Of a DNA stretch of 64,000 bases, positions 52,699 to 60,332 are shown in pieces. The stretch covers positions 180,848 through 244,847 of the forward strand of contig CABZPR010000001.1 in NCBI GenBank assembly GCA_902527545.1. Direction: 5' to 3'. The position numbers were made by a program, and so were the translations under genes. The stretch is from an uncultured Alphaproteobacteria bacterium. Its GTDB lineage: Bacteria; Pseudomonadota; Alphaproteobacteria; HIMB59. The first letter of the stretch is position 1. Each line of letters begins with the position of its first letter. The notes under the pieces were generated by a model, which searched no databases, was not told where the DNA came from, and was given only the letters and a program-made list of their open reading frames with translations.

Positions 52699-53607
52699 TT
52701 AATTTAATCTTGGGTCCTTAAGACCAGCATGACGATAAGCTGATGTTACAGTGTTTCTTAGTAGACATGCTATAGTCATCGGTCCAACACCACCTGGTAC
52801 AGGAGTAATTTTTGAGGCTTTCTTGGAGGCACTTTCAAAGTCTACGTCACCCACTATCTTAGTTCCTTTGCTCCCGTCCTCTTTTGTAATATCTATTCTG
52901 TTAATACCAACATCAATTACAACTGCTCCATCCTTTAACCATTTTGAGTCAATCATCTCAGCCCTTCCTATAGCGGCAACGATAATATCTGCCTGTGAGC
53001 AAACTTTTTCAATTTCTTTGGTTTTGGAGTGTACCACTGTAACAGTACATGACTCTTCAATTAAAAGTTGAGACATGGGCTTACCGACAATATTTGATCT
53101 ACCAATCACAACAGCACTTTTACCTTTTAAATCATCTATTTGGTCTTTCAATAGGAGTAAAGATCCTAATGGTGTGCAAGGGATAAACGCTTTCTTTAAC
53201 ATATCCCCGCCTATTGAAAGTCTACCAGCATTAATCGCATGAAAACCATCAACATCTTTCTCCACCACGATGGCATCTATCACTTTTCTCTCATCAATCT
53301 GTTTGGGTAGAGGTAACTGCACTAATATACCATGAACAGACTCATCATTGTTCAGGTCATCTATCAATTTTAATAATGTCTCTTGATCTGTACTTGAATC
53401 TAATTTGTAATCTTTAGTTTTTATATTGCATTCTGCAGCCATTTTTGTCTTTTGACCCACATAAACCTTACTAGCTGGATTTTCTCCTACTAGCACCACT
53501 GCTAGACATGGATCTACTTGTTTTTGAGAGATTAATTTATCTGAGTCCTCTTTAACCTCAGCTCTAATTTTTGCAGCAAAAGCTTTTCCATCAATTATAT
53601 CTGCCAT
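52699..53607 (-). CDS. folD: Bifunctional methylene-THF dehydrogenase/cyclohydrolase
   Basis: Interconverts 5,10-methylene-THF and 10-formyl-THF in one-carbon metabolism. The start is set at MADIIDGKAFA behind a clear AAGGAG site; the tracked ORF begins 14 codons earlier inside yggT. Motifs: VGENPASKVYVGQKTKMA with the catalytic Lys, QLPLPKQIDERKV, DVDGFHAIN, VVIGRSNIVGKPMSQLL (cofactor loop) and PVPGGVGPMTIA. About 302 residues, slightly longer than average. Confidence 0.97.
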   Translation of the reverse strand: MADIIDGKAFAAKIRAEVKEDSDKLISQKQVDPCLAVVLVGENPASKVYVGQKTKMAAECNIKTKDYKLDSSTDQETLLKLIDDLNNDESVHGILVQLPLPKQIDERKVIDAIVVEKDVDGFHAINAGRLSIGGDMLKKAFIPCTPLGSLLLLKDQIDDLKGKSAVVIGRSNIVGKPMSQLLIEESCTVTVVHSKTKEIEKVCSQADIIVAAIGRAEMIDSKWLKDGAVVIDVGINRIDITKEDGSKGTKIVGDVDFESASKKASKITPVPGGVGPMTIACLLRNTVTSAYRHAGLKDPRLN

Positions 53608-53626
53608 TTTTTTATTCTCCTTATCA

Positions 53627-53911
53627 TCATCCCCTTGGCCAATACTCAATCAGTAAATCTTTAAATAAGTATATTATTAGTATTAAAAGCACTGGAGAAA
53701 TATCTAACCCACCTAAGTTTGGTAAATATCTTCTTATATAATTTAAGGGAGGATCAGTTAGTTTTTTTAAACTTTCAAAAACTCGCCACAAAAAAATATT
53801 TTGACTATTTAATATGTTAAAATGAAATAACCAAGACACAACTACATAAAAAAACACAATTAGTGTGTAAAAGTCTAATAGTCTTACCAAGAATAGTAGT
53901 AATGAATTCAC
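53627..53911 (-). CDS. YggT family membrane protein
   Basis: 94 residues with two hydrophobic regions separated by the family motif (FESLKKLTDPPLNYIRRYLPNLGGLDISPVLLILIIY). YggT proteins are small inner-membrane proteins linked by context to cell division, osmotic stress and shape, without firm biochemical role. It is upstream of folD, 19 bases apart. Confidence 0.88.
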   Translation of the reverse strand: MNSLLLFLVRLLDFYTLIVFFYVVVSWLFHFNILNSQNIFLWRVFESLKKLTDPPLNYIRRYLPNLGGLDISPVLLILIIYLFKDLLIEYWPRG

Positions 53912-53933
53912 TGTGATAAATTATAAAAATTTA

Positions 53934-54698
53934 TTATTCGCGTCTATTAAATAAGAAATTCCTACAACGCTCTGACTGGGGATTTGTGAAAACTGTGTCA
54001 GGATGTCCTTCCTCTTCCACAAGACCATCGTGAAGAAAAATAACATTATTTGAAACTTTTCGTGCAAACTCCATCTCATGAGTTACAACTAACATTGTCT
54101 TTCCCTGTTCAGCTAAATTACGTATAACAGACAGGACTTCATCAACCAACTCTGGATCAAGAGATGACGTTGGTTCATCAAATAATAATATTTCTGGTGA
54201 AATGGCGAGCGCTCTAGCTATTGCTGCCCTTTGTTGTTGCCCTCCTGATAGATGAGAAGGATACTCTTTTGCTTTATCCGCAATACCAACTTTTTGTAAT
54301 AGTGTCATTGCCTCTTCTTCAGCAACTACTTTATCTATTCCTAAAACATTTACCGGAGCCTCAGTAATGTTATCTAAGATATTCATATGAGACCAAAGAT
54401 TGAAACTTTGAAAAACCATACCCAATTTTTTTCTAATTGAAGTAATTTTCAATTGCAAATTTTTATTAGGTTTTTTTAGATTCTCATCGCTACAGTTTAT
54501 AATTTCACCACAAACATTTATGGTACCACTATCAGGTGTTTCAAGGAAATTTACACAGCGAAGCATAGTACTTTTTCCTGACCCAGAACTTCCTATAATA
54601 CTTACAACATCTCCTCTATTAGCTACAAGGTTAATGCCCTTTAAAACTTTATTTTCACCAAATTTTTTCTCTAAATGGTTTAACTCAAGTATTTTCAT
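53934..54698 (-). CDS. Polar amino-acid ABC transporter ATPase (HisP/GlnQ type)
   Basis: 254 residues with all nucleotide-binding motifs: Walker A GSSGSGKS, Q-loop MVFQSFNLWSHM, signature LSGGQQQR, Walker B ILLFDEPTSSLDPE and the switch His in VVTHEMEFA. The subfamily matches ATPases for histidine, arginine or lysine/octopine uptake. The matching binding protein and two permeases lie 1-5 kb away on the other strand, with bactofilin genes in between, so the ATPase is divergently transcribed. Confidence 0.95.
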   Translation of the reverse strand: MKILELNHLEKKFGENKVLKGINLVANRGDVVSIIGSSGSGKSTMLRCVNFLETPDSGTINVCGEIINCSDENLKKPNKNLQLKITSIRKKLGMVFQSFNLWSHMNILDNITEAPVNVLGIDKVVAEEEAMTLLQKVGIADKAKEYPSHLSGGQQQRAAIARALAISPEILLFDEPTSSLDPELVDEVLSVIRNLAEQGKTMLVVTHEMEFARKVSNNVIFLHDGLVEEEGHPDTVFTNPQSERCRNFLFNRRE

Positions 54699-54806
54699 AA
54701 TTTAATAATATTTCATTTTTTCGATTTCAAAGATATTGCTAAAAAAAGCAAATCTTAAAGTTAATATGTTAAATTATATTAAATTTATAATAATCTTAGT
54801 AATTAG

Positions 54807-54840
54807 TTCTAAAAACCTAATCAATTCAATGTTTTTAGAA
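54807..54840. promoter_or_regulatory. 10-bp perfect inverted repeat between ABC ATPase and bactofilin genes
   Basis: TTCTAAAAAC and GTTTTTAGAA are separated by 14 bases in the 188-base divergent intergenic region. Neither strand has a gene ending here, so a terminator is unlikely. An operator for a dimeric regulator is the simplest reading. Confidence 0.45.
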
Positions 54841-54886
54841 AATAATTTAGATTTTATGAATATTTAGATTGTGTTAGGATAATAAA

Positions 54887-55360
54887 ATGGACGGGAATAA
54901 TACTGAGATGGATGAAAATAATACTGAACTATCAGGTGATGAAATACAATCTAATCCTATAGATAATGATGCTAAAGCTGTAAACATAGGTTCTGGTGTT
55001 AGAGTTGACGGACGAATAGAGGGAGCAGAAACTTCAGATATTTCTGGAACTCTTACAGGAACTCTAAAATCTTCAAATATAAATATCAACAGTAAGGGTG
55101 CTTTTAGTGGTGACATGTCAGGTCAGGAAATAACTATCTCTGGGAGCGTTGATGGTGAGATAAATTCAGAGGATTATTTGATCGTTAATAACTCTGCAAA
55201 CATTAAAGGAGTAATTGAATACGCTTCATTACAAGTAAGTTATGGTGCAAGAATTCAAGGCACACTAAGACATAGAGGTACTGTCCAATCTTATACACCA
55301 ATTTCTACTGATGAAGTTAAAGAAGATGAGATTAGTGAAAACCAGGAGGTTGATCAATAA
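54887..55360 (+). CDS. Bactofilin family protein 1
   Basis: 157 residues: an acidic disordered N-terminus (DGNNTEMDENNTELSGDE), then the bactofilin beta-helix from about residue 30 to 135 (VRVDGRIEGAETSDISGTLTGTLKSSNININSKGAFSGDMSG, then VDGEINSEDYLIVNNSANIKGVI), and a short acidic tail. Bactofilins polymerise without nucleotide into membrane-associated filaments that place cell-wall enzymes. Its stop overlaps the next bactofilin start, so both subunits are made together and may co-polymerise. Confidence 0.9.
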   Translation: MDGNNTEMDENNTELSGDEIQSNPIDNDAKAVNIGSGVRVDGRIEGAETSDISGTLTGTLKSSNININSKGAFSGDMSGQEITISGSVDGEINSEDYLIVNNSANIKGVIEYASLQVSYGARIQGTLRHRGTVQSYTPISTDEVKEDEISENQEVDQ

Positions 55361-55740
55361 TGGCGTTGTTTGGATCTAGTGAAAAAAAATCTGAAGTAAA
55401 AACTGAATTTATGTTTGAAACTGACAGTATTGTCAACCAATCAACTTTAGCGAAAGATATAAAAATTAATGGCTCTCTTGAGTCCACTGATTATATAGAT
55501 TTTTCTGGACATTTAACTGGTACTATAAAGTCATCAACCATTAATTTAAAACCAGGTTCTTACGTTAATGGAACCGTTACTGCTGATACCGTAACTGTTG
55601 AGGGAGAAGTTGACGGAGATATTCAAGCTAAAGATATCTATATTAAGTCAACAGCAAAAATTAAGGGAAATATTCGCTATCATAACATTGATATTCAAAA
55701 CGGTAGCATAATCAACGCAGATTTGTTCTATTCATCATAA
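55360..55740 (+). CDS. Bactofilin family protein 2
   Basis: 126 residues with a shorter N-terminal extension. The beta-helix runs from about residue 22 (SIVNQSTLAKDIKINGSLESTDYIDFSGHLTGTIKSS) through VEGEVDGDIQAKDIYIKSTAKIKGNIRYHNIDI to the end. It follows bactofilin 1 with a one-base overlap and ribosome site AGGAGG. No peptidase partner is encoded nearby, unlike the bactofilin-M23 pairs in many bacteria. Confidence 0.92.
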   Translation: MALFGSSEKKSEVKTEFMFETDSIVNQSTLAKDIKINGSLESTDYIDFSGHLTGTIKSSTINLKPGSYVNGTVTADTVTVEGEVDGDIQAKDIYIKSTAKIKGNIRYHNIDIQNGSIINADLFYSS

Positions 55741-55852
55741 TTTATCAAATATTCATAGCGTTTTTATAAAAAGTTTATCTATTTACTCTATTTTAGTTTA
55801 TATTTCAGTAAGTATTTATTCAAAGTAATAGAGGAAGAACAAGGAGAAAATT

Positions 55853-56576
55853 ATGAAAAAAATAATACTAACATCATTTGCTGCGCTTTTTTTTATTTGG
55901 TTCTGCTTTTGCAGAAACAGTAAGAATGGGCACAGAGGGTGCTTATCCTCCATATAATTTTATTAACGATAATGGCGAAGTTGATGGATTTGAAAAAGAT
56001 GTTGGCGACATGCTTTGTATTCGAGCAAATCTAGATTGCGTTTGGGTTATAAACGAATGGGATTCTATCATTCCTAATTTAGTTTCAGGTAACTACGATA
56101 CAATTATTGCTGGTATGTCAATTACTGCAGAACGTGATGAGGTGATTGACTTTACACAAGATTATTTTCCACCATCTCCATCAGTATACATGGGAATGAG
56201 CGGTGCAGACATTGACGTAGATAGCGCTGTTATTGCAGCTCAAACTGCAACTATTCAGGCAGGTTATGTTGCTGAAAGCGGAGCAACTTTAGTTGAATTT
56301 GCCACAGCAGAAGAAACAATATCTGCCGTGCAAAATGGTGAAGCCGACGCTGTTTTAGCAGATGGTGATTACCTTGCATCTATTATTGCAGAATCAAACG
56401 GTGAATTTGCAAATATAGGAGAAGTCTCTATCGGCGGCGGTGTTGGAATGGGTATCCGTGAATCTGATACAGAGTTAAAAGCCAAAATGAATGCAGCTAT
56501 TAGTTCCATGAAAGACGACGGATCACTAAATGCACTTATTAAAAAGTGGTTTGGTTTTGAAGCCGCAACTTTTTAA
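55853..56576 (+). CDS. Polar amino-acid ABC transporter substrate-binding protein (frameshift in signal peptide)
   Basis: The mature protein is a HisJ/GlnH-type binding protein: TVRMGTEGAYPPYNFINDNG, GFEKDVGDMLCIRANL, WDSIIPNLVSGNYDTIIAGMSIT, DEVIDFTQDYF and NALIKKWFGF. A strong ribosome site (AAGGAG) precedes an ATG at 55853 that opens a signal peptide MKKIILTSFAALF. That frame is broken by a run of eight Ts (55887-55894). With seven Ts the frames join perfectly as a normal signal peptide ending GSAFA. The tracked TTG start at 55878 lacks a ribosome site. Sequencing error is the first explanation; a real slippage site is the alternative. Confidence 0.88.
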
Positions 56577-56601
56577 GATTATTTAATTTAAATTACTGAA
56601 C

Positions 56602-56631
56602 AAGAGGACGGGATATCCGTCCTCTTTTTTT
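56602..56631 (+). terminator. Rho-independent terminator after the binding-protein gene
   Basis: A GAGGACGG/CCGTCCTC stem with a 5-base loop is followed by a run of Ts. It separates the highly expressed binding-protein gene from the oxidase and permease genes. Confidence 0.9.
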
Positions 56632-56685
56632 CTTTGTAATATTTACTCAAGAAACATAGAAACATAATATAAAATCCATTTTCAA

Positions 56686-57780
56686 ATGATTATAGTTGGG
56701 GCAGGAATTGTAGGTGCATCCTTTGCCTACCATGCTTACCAAAATGGTGTGGATAAGATAACTGTTTTATCATCACATTTACCTGGTGATAAAAACCAAG
56801 CCACATCAAATACTTGGGGTTGGGTGAATGGATATGCTAATAACGATAAAAGCTATGCTACTTTTCGTTTGGCTAATATGAATTACTGGCCAAAATTAAT
56901 AAATTATATTTCAAGTTTAAATTATACATCTAAAGGTGCATTTATTTGGGATCAAGGAGATAAAGAACTTCAAAATACTATAAAGCAGCATCAAAGTTGG
57001 GGGCAATCGGTAAAAATATCAACTAAATCTGAACTAAAAAAACATTTACCTTATTTAAATAATATTCCAACTATGGCCGGCTTTGGTGTTGATGACTTGG
57101 CTATTGATGGTGTTAGGGCAACTAAAGAACTTTTCAAAGCTAGTGGATCGAAAATATTAAAAACTAAAGTAAAAAAGATAATATGTGATAGCAACAATGT
57201 TACTGGTGTCAAAACCGATGATGAAATTATTAATGATAATGAGGTAATTTTAACTGCTGGACTTGGCGTTCCAAAATTATTATCAACAATTAATATTCCT
57301 TTTGAAATGCACTCAAGTTTAGGTTTATTAGTTTATACAAAACCATTGCCCAAGTTATTAAATTACCCAATCACAGGTTTTAATTTCCATGCAAGACAGG
57401 ATGACAAAGGAAGACTAATAATAGGTGGAAAATTTGATGATGACTCAAGCCAAGAGGAAAATATTAAAGGTACTGCAAAAAAACTTATCCAAGACATGGC
57501 AACTAGGCTCAACTATAATGGAAATATGATTTTAGATAACTTTACACTTGGCAAACGACCATTACCAGTTGATGGAAGACCAAAAATTGGACGTCTAATA
57601 AATCAAAAAGGTGAAAAATTAAATGGTATTTATTTAGCAGTCATGCATTCAGGTATAACTAATGCACCTTTAGCTGGCAAGTTCGGGATAGATGAGGTTT
57701 TAACAGGAAAAAGAAATAATTTAATTCGAGACTTTATCCCTCAGAAAACAGTTAAACAAGTGGAATATAAAAATGTTTAG
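56686..57780 (+). CDS. DadA-like FAD-dependent amino-acid oxidoreductase
   Basis: 364 residues beginning directly with the FAD fold (IIVGAGIVGASFAYHAYQNG). Further DAO-family marks are SNTWGWVNGY, ILTAGLGVPKLL, GRLIIGGKFDDDS and the C-terminal RPLPVDGRPKIGR with IYLAVMHSGITNAPLAGK. It would oxidise an amino acid or related amine. Its position between the binding protein and permease genes suggests it degrades the imported substrate. It overlaps the next gene by 8 bases. Confidence 0.87.
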   Translation: MIIVGAGIVGASFAYHAYQNGVDKITVLSSHLPGDKNQATSNTWGWVNGYANNDKSYATFRLANMNYWPKLINYISSLNYTSKGAFIWDQGDKELQNTIKQHQSWGQSVKISTKSELKKHLPYLNNIPTMAGFGVDDLAIDGVRATKELFKASGSKILKTKVKKIICDSNNVTGVKTDDEIINDNEVILTAGLGVPKLLSTINIPFEMHSSLGLLVYTKPLPKLLNYPITGFNFHARQDDKGRLIIGGKFDDDSSQEENIKGTAKKLIQDMATRLNYNGNMILDNFTLGKRPLPVDGRPKIGRLINQKGEKLNGIYLAVMHSGITNAPLAGKFGIDEVLTGKRNNLIRDFIPQKTVKQVEYKNV

Positions 57781-58639
57781 TTATTGTGTAGACCCTAAAT
57801 CCATAGAAGGATTAATGTGGTTATCGTGTTATGTCACTACAGCAAAGCATATGTCATTTTATTTTTCCTTTTTAGTTGTTATGGGTTTGCTTTCTTTGGC
57901 TGCTCCATTGGCAATGGCATTCGGTTTCGCAGGCGCAACTGCTTCAAGATCCACCTTTAGAATTATTCGCTCTTTAGGAAAAGGTTATCTTGCGATGATA
58001 AGAGGTATTCCAGATATTGTTTTCTTTTTATTTATTCCAATAGCACTTGATCAAGCATTTGAATATTTGCGTCATAAAGTTTTATGTTCTGATGTTACTG
58101 AGCCAATAAGGCAAGGTAATGATTTTGTCGTTTGTGCAGCTGCGAAACTTCCTTTAAATACAGCTGGAGAGTGGGTGCACGATATTTATGGATTTTCTCT
58201 AGCTTTACTTGCTTTTGGCTTTGTTTTCGGAGCTTTTGCCGGCAACGTTTTGTCTGGGGCTATGGCTGCAGTTCCAAAATCTCAAATAGAAACAGGGGAG
58301 GCTTACGGCTTTTCTCAAAGTCAAATCTTTAGAAGAATTCTCATACCACAAATGTGGATTTATGCGTTACCAGGTCTGTCCAATTTGTGGATGATTTTAA
58401 TTAAAGCAACCCCACTCCTATTTCTTCTAGGCATTGAAGATATAGTCTATTGGGCTAAAGAACTAGGTGGCATTAAAACTGGTGTATATGAGTACCCTCA
58501 TCCTGATTGGCGAGCTTGGTATTTTGGAGTACTAATGATTTTTTATTTATCATTAACTTACTTGTCACAATCTTTATTAGACAAAATATCAGCTCGTCTC
58601 TCTCAAGGACAAGCCACCATGGCAGGCAAGGCTGGCTAA
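57773..58639 (+). CDS. Polar amino-acid ABC transporter permease 1 (HisQ type)
   Basis: 288 residues. The membrane part resembles HisQ/GltJ-type permeases: GKGYLAMIRGIPDIVFFLFIP near residue 70 and the EAA loop MAAVPKSQIETGEAYGFSQSQIFRRILIPQ. There is an extra loop with several cysteines between helices. It starts inside the oxidase gene end and its TAA overlaps the next ATG (TAATG), so the two permeases are made together and form the channel. Confidence 0.92.
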   Translation: MFSYCVDPKSIEGLMWLSCYVTTAKHMSFYFSFLVVMGLLSLAAPLAMAFGFAGATASRSTFRIIRSLGKGYLAMIRGIPDIVFFLFIPIALDQAFEYLRHKVLCSDVTEPIRQGNDFVVCAAAKLPLNTAGEWVHDIYGFSLALLAFGFVFGAFAGNVLSGAMAAVPKSQIETGEAYGFSQSQIFRRILIPQMWIYALPGLSNLWMILIKATPLLFLLGIEDIVYWAKELGGIKTGVYEYPHPDWRAWYFGVLMIFYLSLTYLSQSLLDKISARLSQGQATMAGKAG

Positions 58640-59484
58640 TGTCGAGTTGTTTTCAAACACTATCTGATTATGGCCTGAGATCTATAGGTTATGGAGAGAG
58701 ACTTTTACCAAAAACTGACATAACACTTTGTGAGCAATTTGTATTAATTGGTTCTGGAATGATTTGGAACATATATTTTGCCGTTTTGGCATTATTCCTT
58801 GGATTTTTCTTTGCAACAGTTCTGGCTTTAGGTAAAAATTCAAATCTACCTCTATTTAGCGCTCCTTGTAGATTATTTATTTTTATTTTTAGAGGTTCTC
58901 CTTTATTTATTCAATTTTTCTTTGCATATGATTTATTTGTTCTTTTACCAAGATTAGGATTTGATATTGATCTAGGATTTCTTGTTGTTACAGTTGAAAC
59001 GCGTTGGTTTACCAAAGCTTGGTTAGGAGCTTTAATTGTTTTATTTTTTAATACATCTGCTTACGCAGGTGAGATTTTTTACGGAGCCTTGCGTGCTGTC
59101 CCAAGTCAAGATTTAGAGTCAGCAGATGCGTTTGGTTTTACAGGGATTAAAAAATTCAGACGTATTATATGGCCAACAATGCTCCGCCTGGCATGGCCCT
59201 CTTACACAAATGAAGCAATTTTTATGTTTCATGCAACAACATTGGTGTTTTTTACTGGTTTTCCAGCGTGGCAACAAAAAGGAGATGCGATTTATTATGC
59301 CAGTTATTTCGCTGATAAAACCTTTAATCCTTTTATTCCTTATCCAATTGTTGGCTTTTACTTTATTTTTTTAACATTATTGATAATTGGTTTATTTGGC
59401 TTAATAAATAGAAGATTGAATAAACATTTACCAACTAACGAGAGAAAAAGATTGAGGTTTAATAAGTACAATTTAATAAGATAA
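58639..59484 (+). CDS. Polar amino-acid ABC transporter permease 2 (HisM type)
   Basis: The tracked ORF starts 132 bases too early; the true start is MSSCFQTLSDYG at the TAATG overlap, giving 281 residues. Permease motifs are LFIFIFRGSPLFIQFFFAYD and the EAA loop GALRAVPSQDLESADAFGFTGIKKFRRIIWP. It pairs with the upstream permease; the ATPase is encoded at 53934. It ends the plus-strand transport unit. Confidence 0.92.
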   Translation: MSSCFQTLSDYGLRSIGYGERLLPKTDITLCEQFVLIGSGMIWNIYFAVLALFLGFFFATVLALGKNSNLPLFSAPCRLFIFIFRGSPLFIQFFFAYDLFVLLPRLGFDIDLGFLVVTVETRWFTKAWLGALIVLFFNTSAYAGEIFYGALRAVPSQDLESADAFGFTGIKKFRRIIWPTMLRLAWPSYTNEAIFMFHATTLVFFTGFPAWQQKGDAIYYASYFADKTFNPFIPYPIVGFYFIFLTLLIIGLFGLINRRLNKHLPTNERKRLRFNKYNLIR

Positions 59485-59503
59485 GTCGTTCAAATAACTC
59501 ATT

Positions 59504-59875
59504 TTATACTCTTTTAAAAAATCTAATTTTTTTTCTAACAAATATAAAAATAATTATTAGCACAATCAAAGGAGTCCCCCAAAGTAGTATGTGATTTTTA
59601 GGTGGACTAAAAGATATTTCTTCACCATAAATTTTGATTAGTTCTTGATTAATTTCCTCAATGGATATTCCAGAGGTATATTTTTTTTGGATTTGCTCTT
59701 TTAAATTTATCGCAAACTCTGTATCAGACTCTTGAATGCTCTGACCCTCACAAACTAGACATCTGATTGTTTTGTAATAATCACTTAGTTCATTTACACC
59801 TGCAAAGCTAATTACAGATATATGAATTATTAAAAATGGTATAATTAGTTTATAAATACTTTTCGACATCTTCAT
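59504..59875 (-). CDS. ccmH: Cytochrome c maturation protein CcmH (short form)
   Basis: About 123 residues from MKMSKS; the tracked ORF starts 23 codons earlier inside ccmG. A signal-type helix is followed by YYKTIRCLVCEGQSIQESDTEFA, with the CxxC that reduces apocytochrome c, and a C-terminal membrane helix (LLWGTPLIVLIIIFIFV). No CcmI-type TPR extension follows, so heme ligation relies on CcmF and possibly a distant CcmI. It overlaps ccmG by about 26 bases. Confidence 0.92.
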   Translation of the reverse strand: MKMSKSIYKLIIPFLIIHISVISFAGVNELSDYYKTIRCLVCEGQSIQESDTEFAINLKEQIQKKYTSGISIEEINQELIKIYGEEISFSPPKNHILLWGTPLIVLIIIFIFVRKKIRFFKRV

Positions 59876-60332
59876 AAAATAAAGGCCCTTGTATCTTTTT
59901 TTGAGTAATTTTATTAAAAATAAAGAACGTCTCTGGAACACCAATTAAACCCATCTCGTAAGCGATGGTGCCATCATCTCTTAAAATGTATTCAAAAGGA
60001 TTTCCATGTTCATTAATCCACTCCTTAAAATTCTCTTCATCGTCTCGAAAATTAATACCAATAATTTTTACGCCTTTTTTTTTCATTTCCATTAACAAAG
60101 GGTGTTCCAATAAGCATGGCTTACACCAAGAAGCAAAAAAATTAACAATGTAAAATTCACCTAATGTATTTTCGTTAATTAACTTATTGTTGAAGAAGTC
60201 TGGTGTTTCAAATATTAAACTCGATACCTCATCTCTTGAATTATTTTTGTTGGTTGATTGATTAAAGTAAAATAACACACTTACGACTAACACCACCAAT
60301 CCAACTATAGGTAATAAAAAATGCCCCTTCAT
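59850..60332 (-). CDS. ccmG: Thiol:disulfide interchange protein CcmG/DsbE
   Basis: 160 residues with an N-terminal membrane anchor (LLPIVGLVVLVVSVLFYF) and a periplasmic thioredoxin fold: VNFFASWCKPCLLEHPLL with the active CxxC, and LIGVPETFFIFN with the cis-proline. It keeps apocytochrome c thiols reduced for heme attachment. The start overlaps the ccmF stop by 4 bases. Confidence 0.95.
   Translation of the reverse strand: MKGHFLLPIVGLVVLVVSVLFYFNQSTNKNNSRDEVSSLIFETPDFFNNKLINENTLGEFYIVNFFASWCKPCLLEHPLLMEMKKKGVKIIGINFRDDEENFKEWINEHGNPFEYILRDDGTIAYEMGLIGVPETFFIFNKITQKKIQGPLFYEDVEKYL

Noticed and set aside
53934-54698. ABC ATPase close to the adhesin locus as the missing secretion pump
   Set aside because: It is a soluble polar-amino-acid uptake ATPase (HisP type) without a membrane domain, and its permeases and binding protein are next to it.
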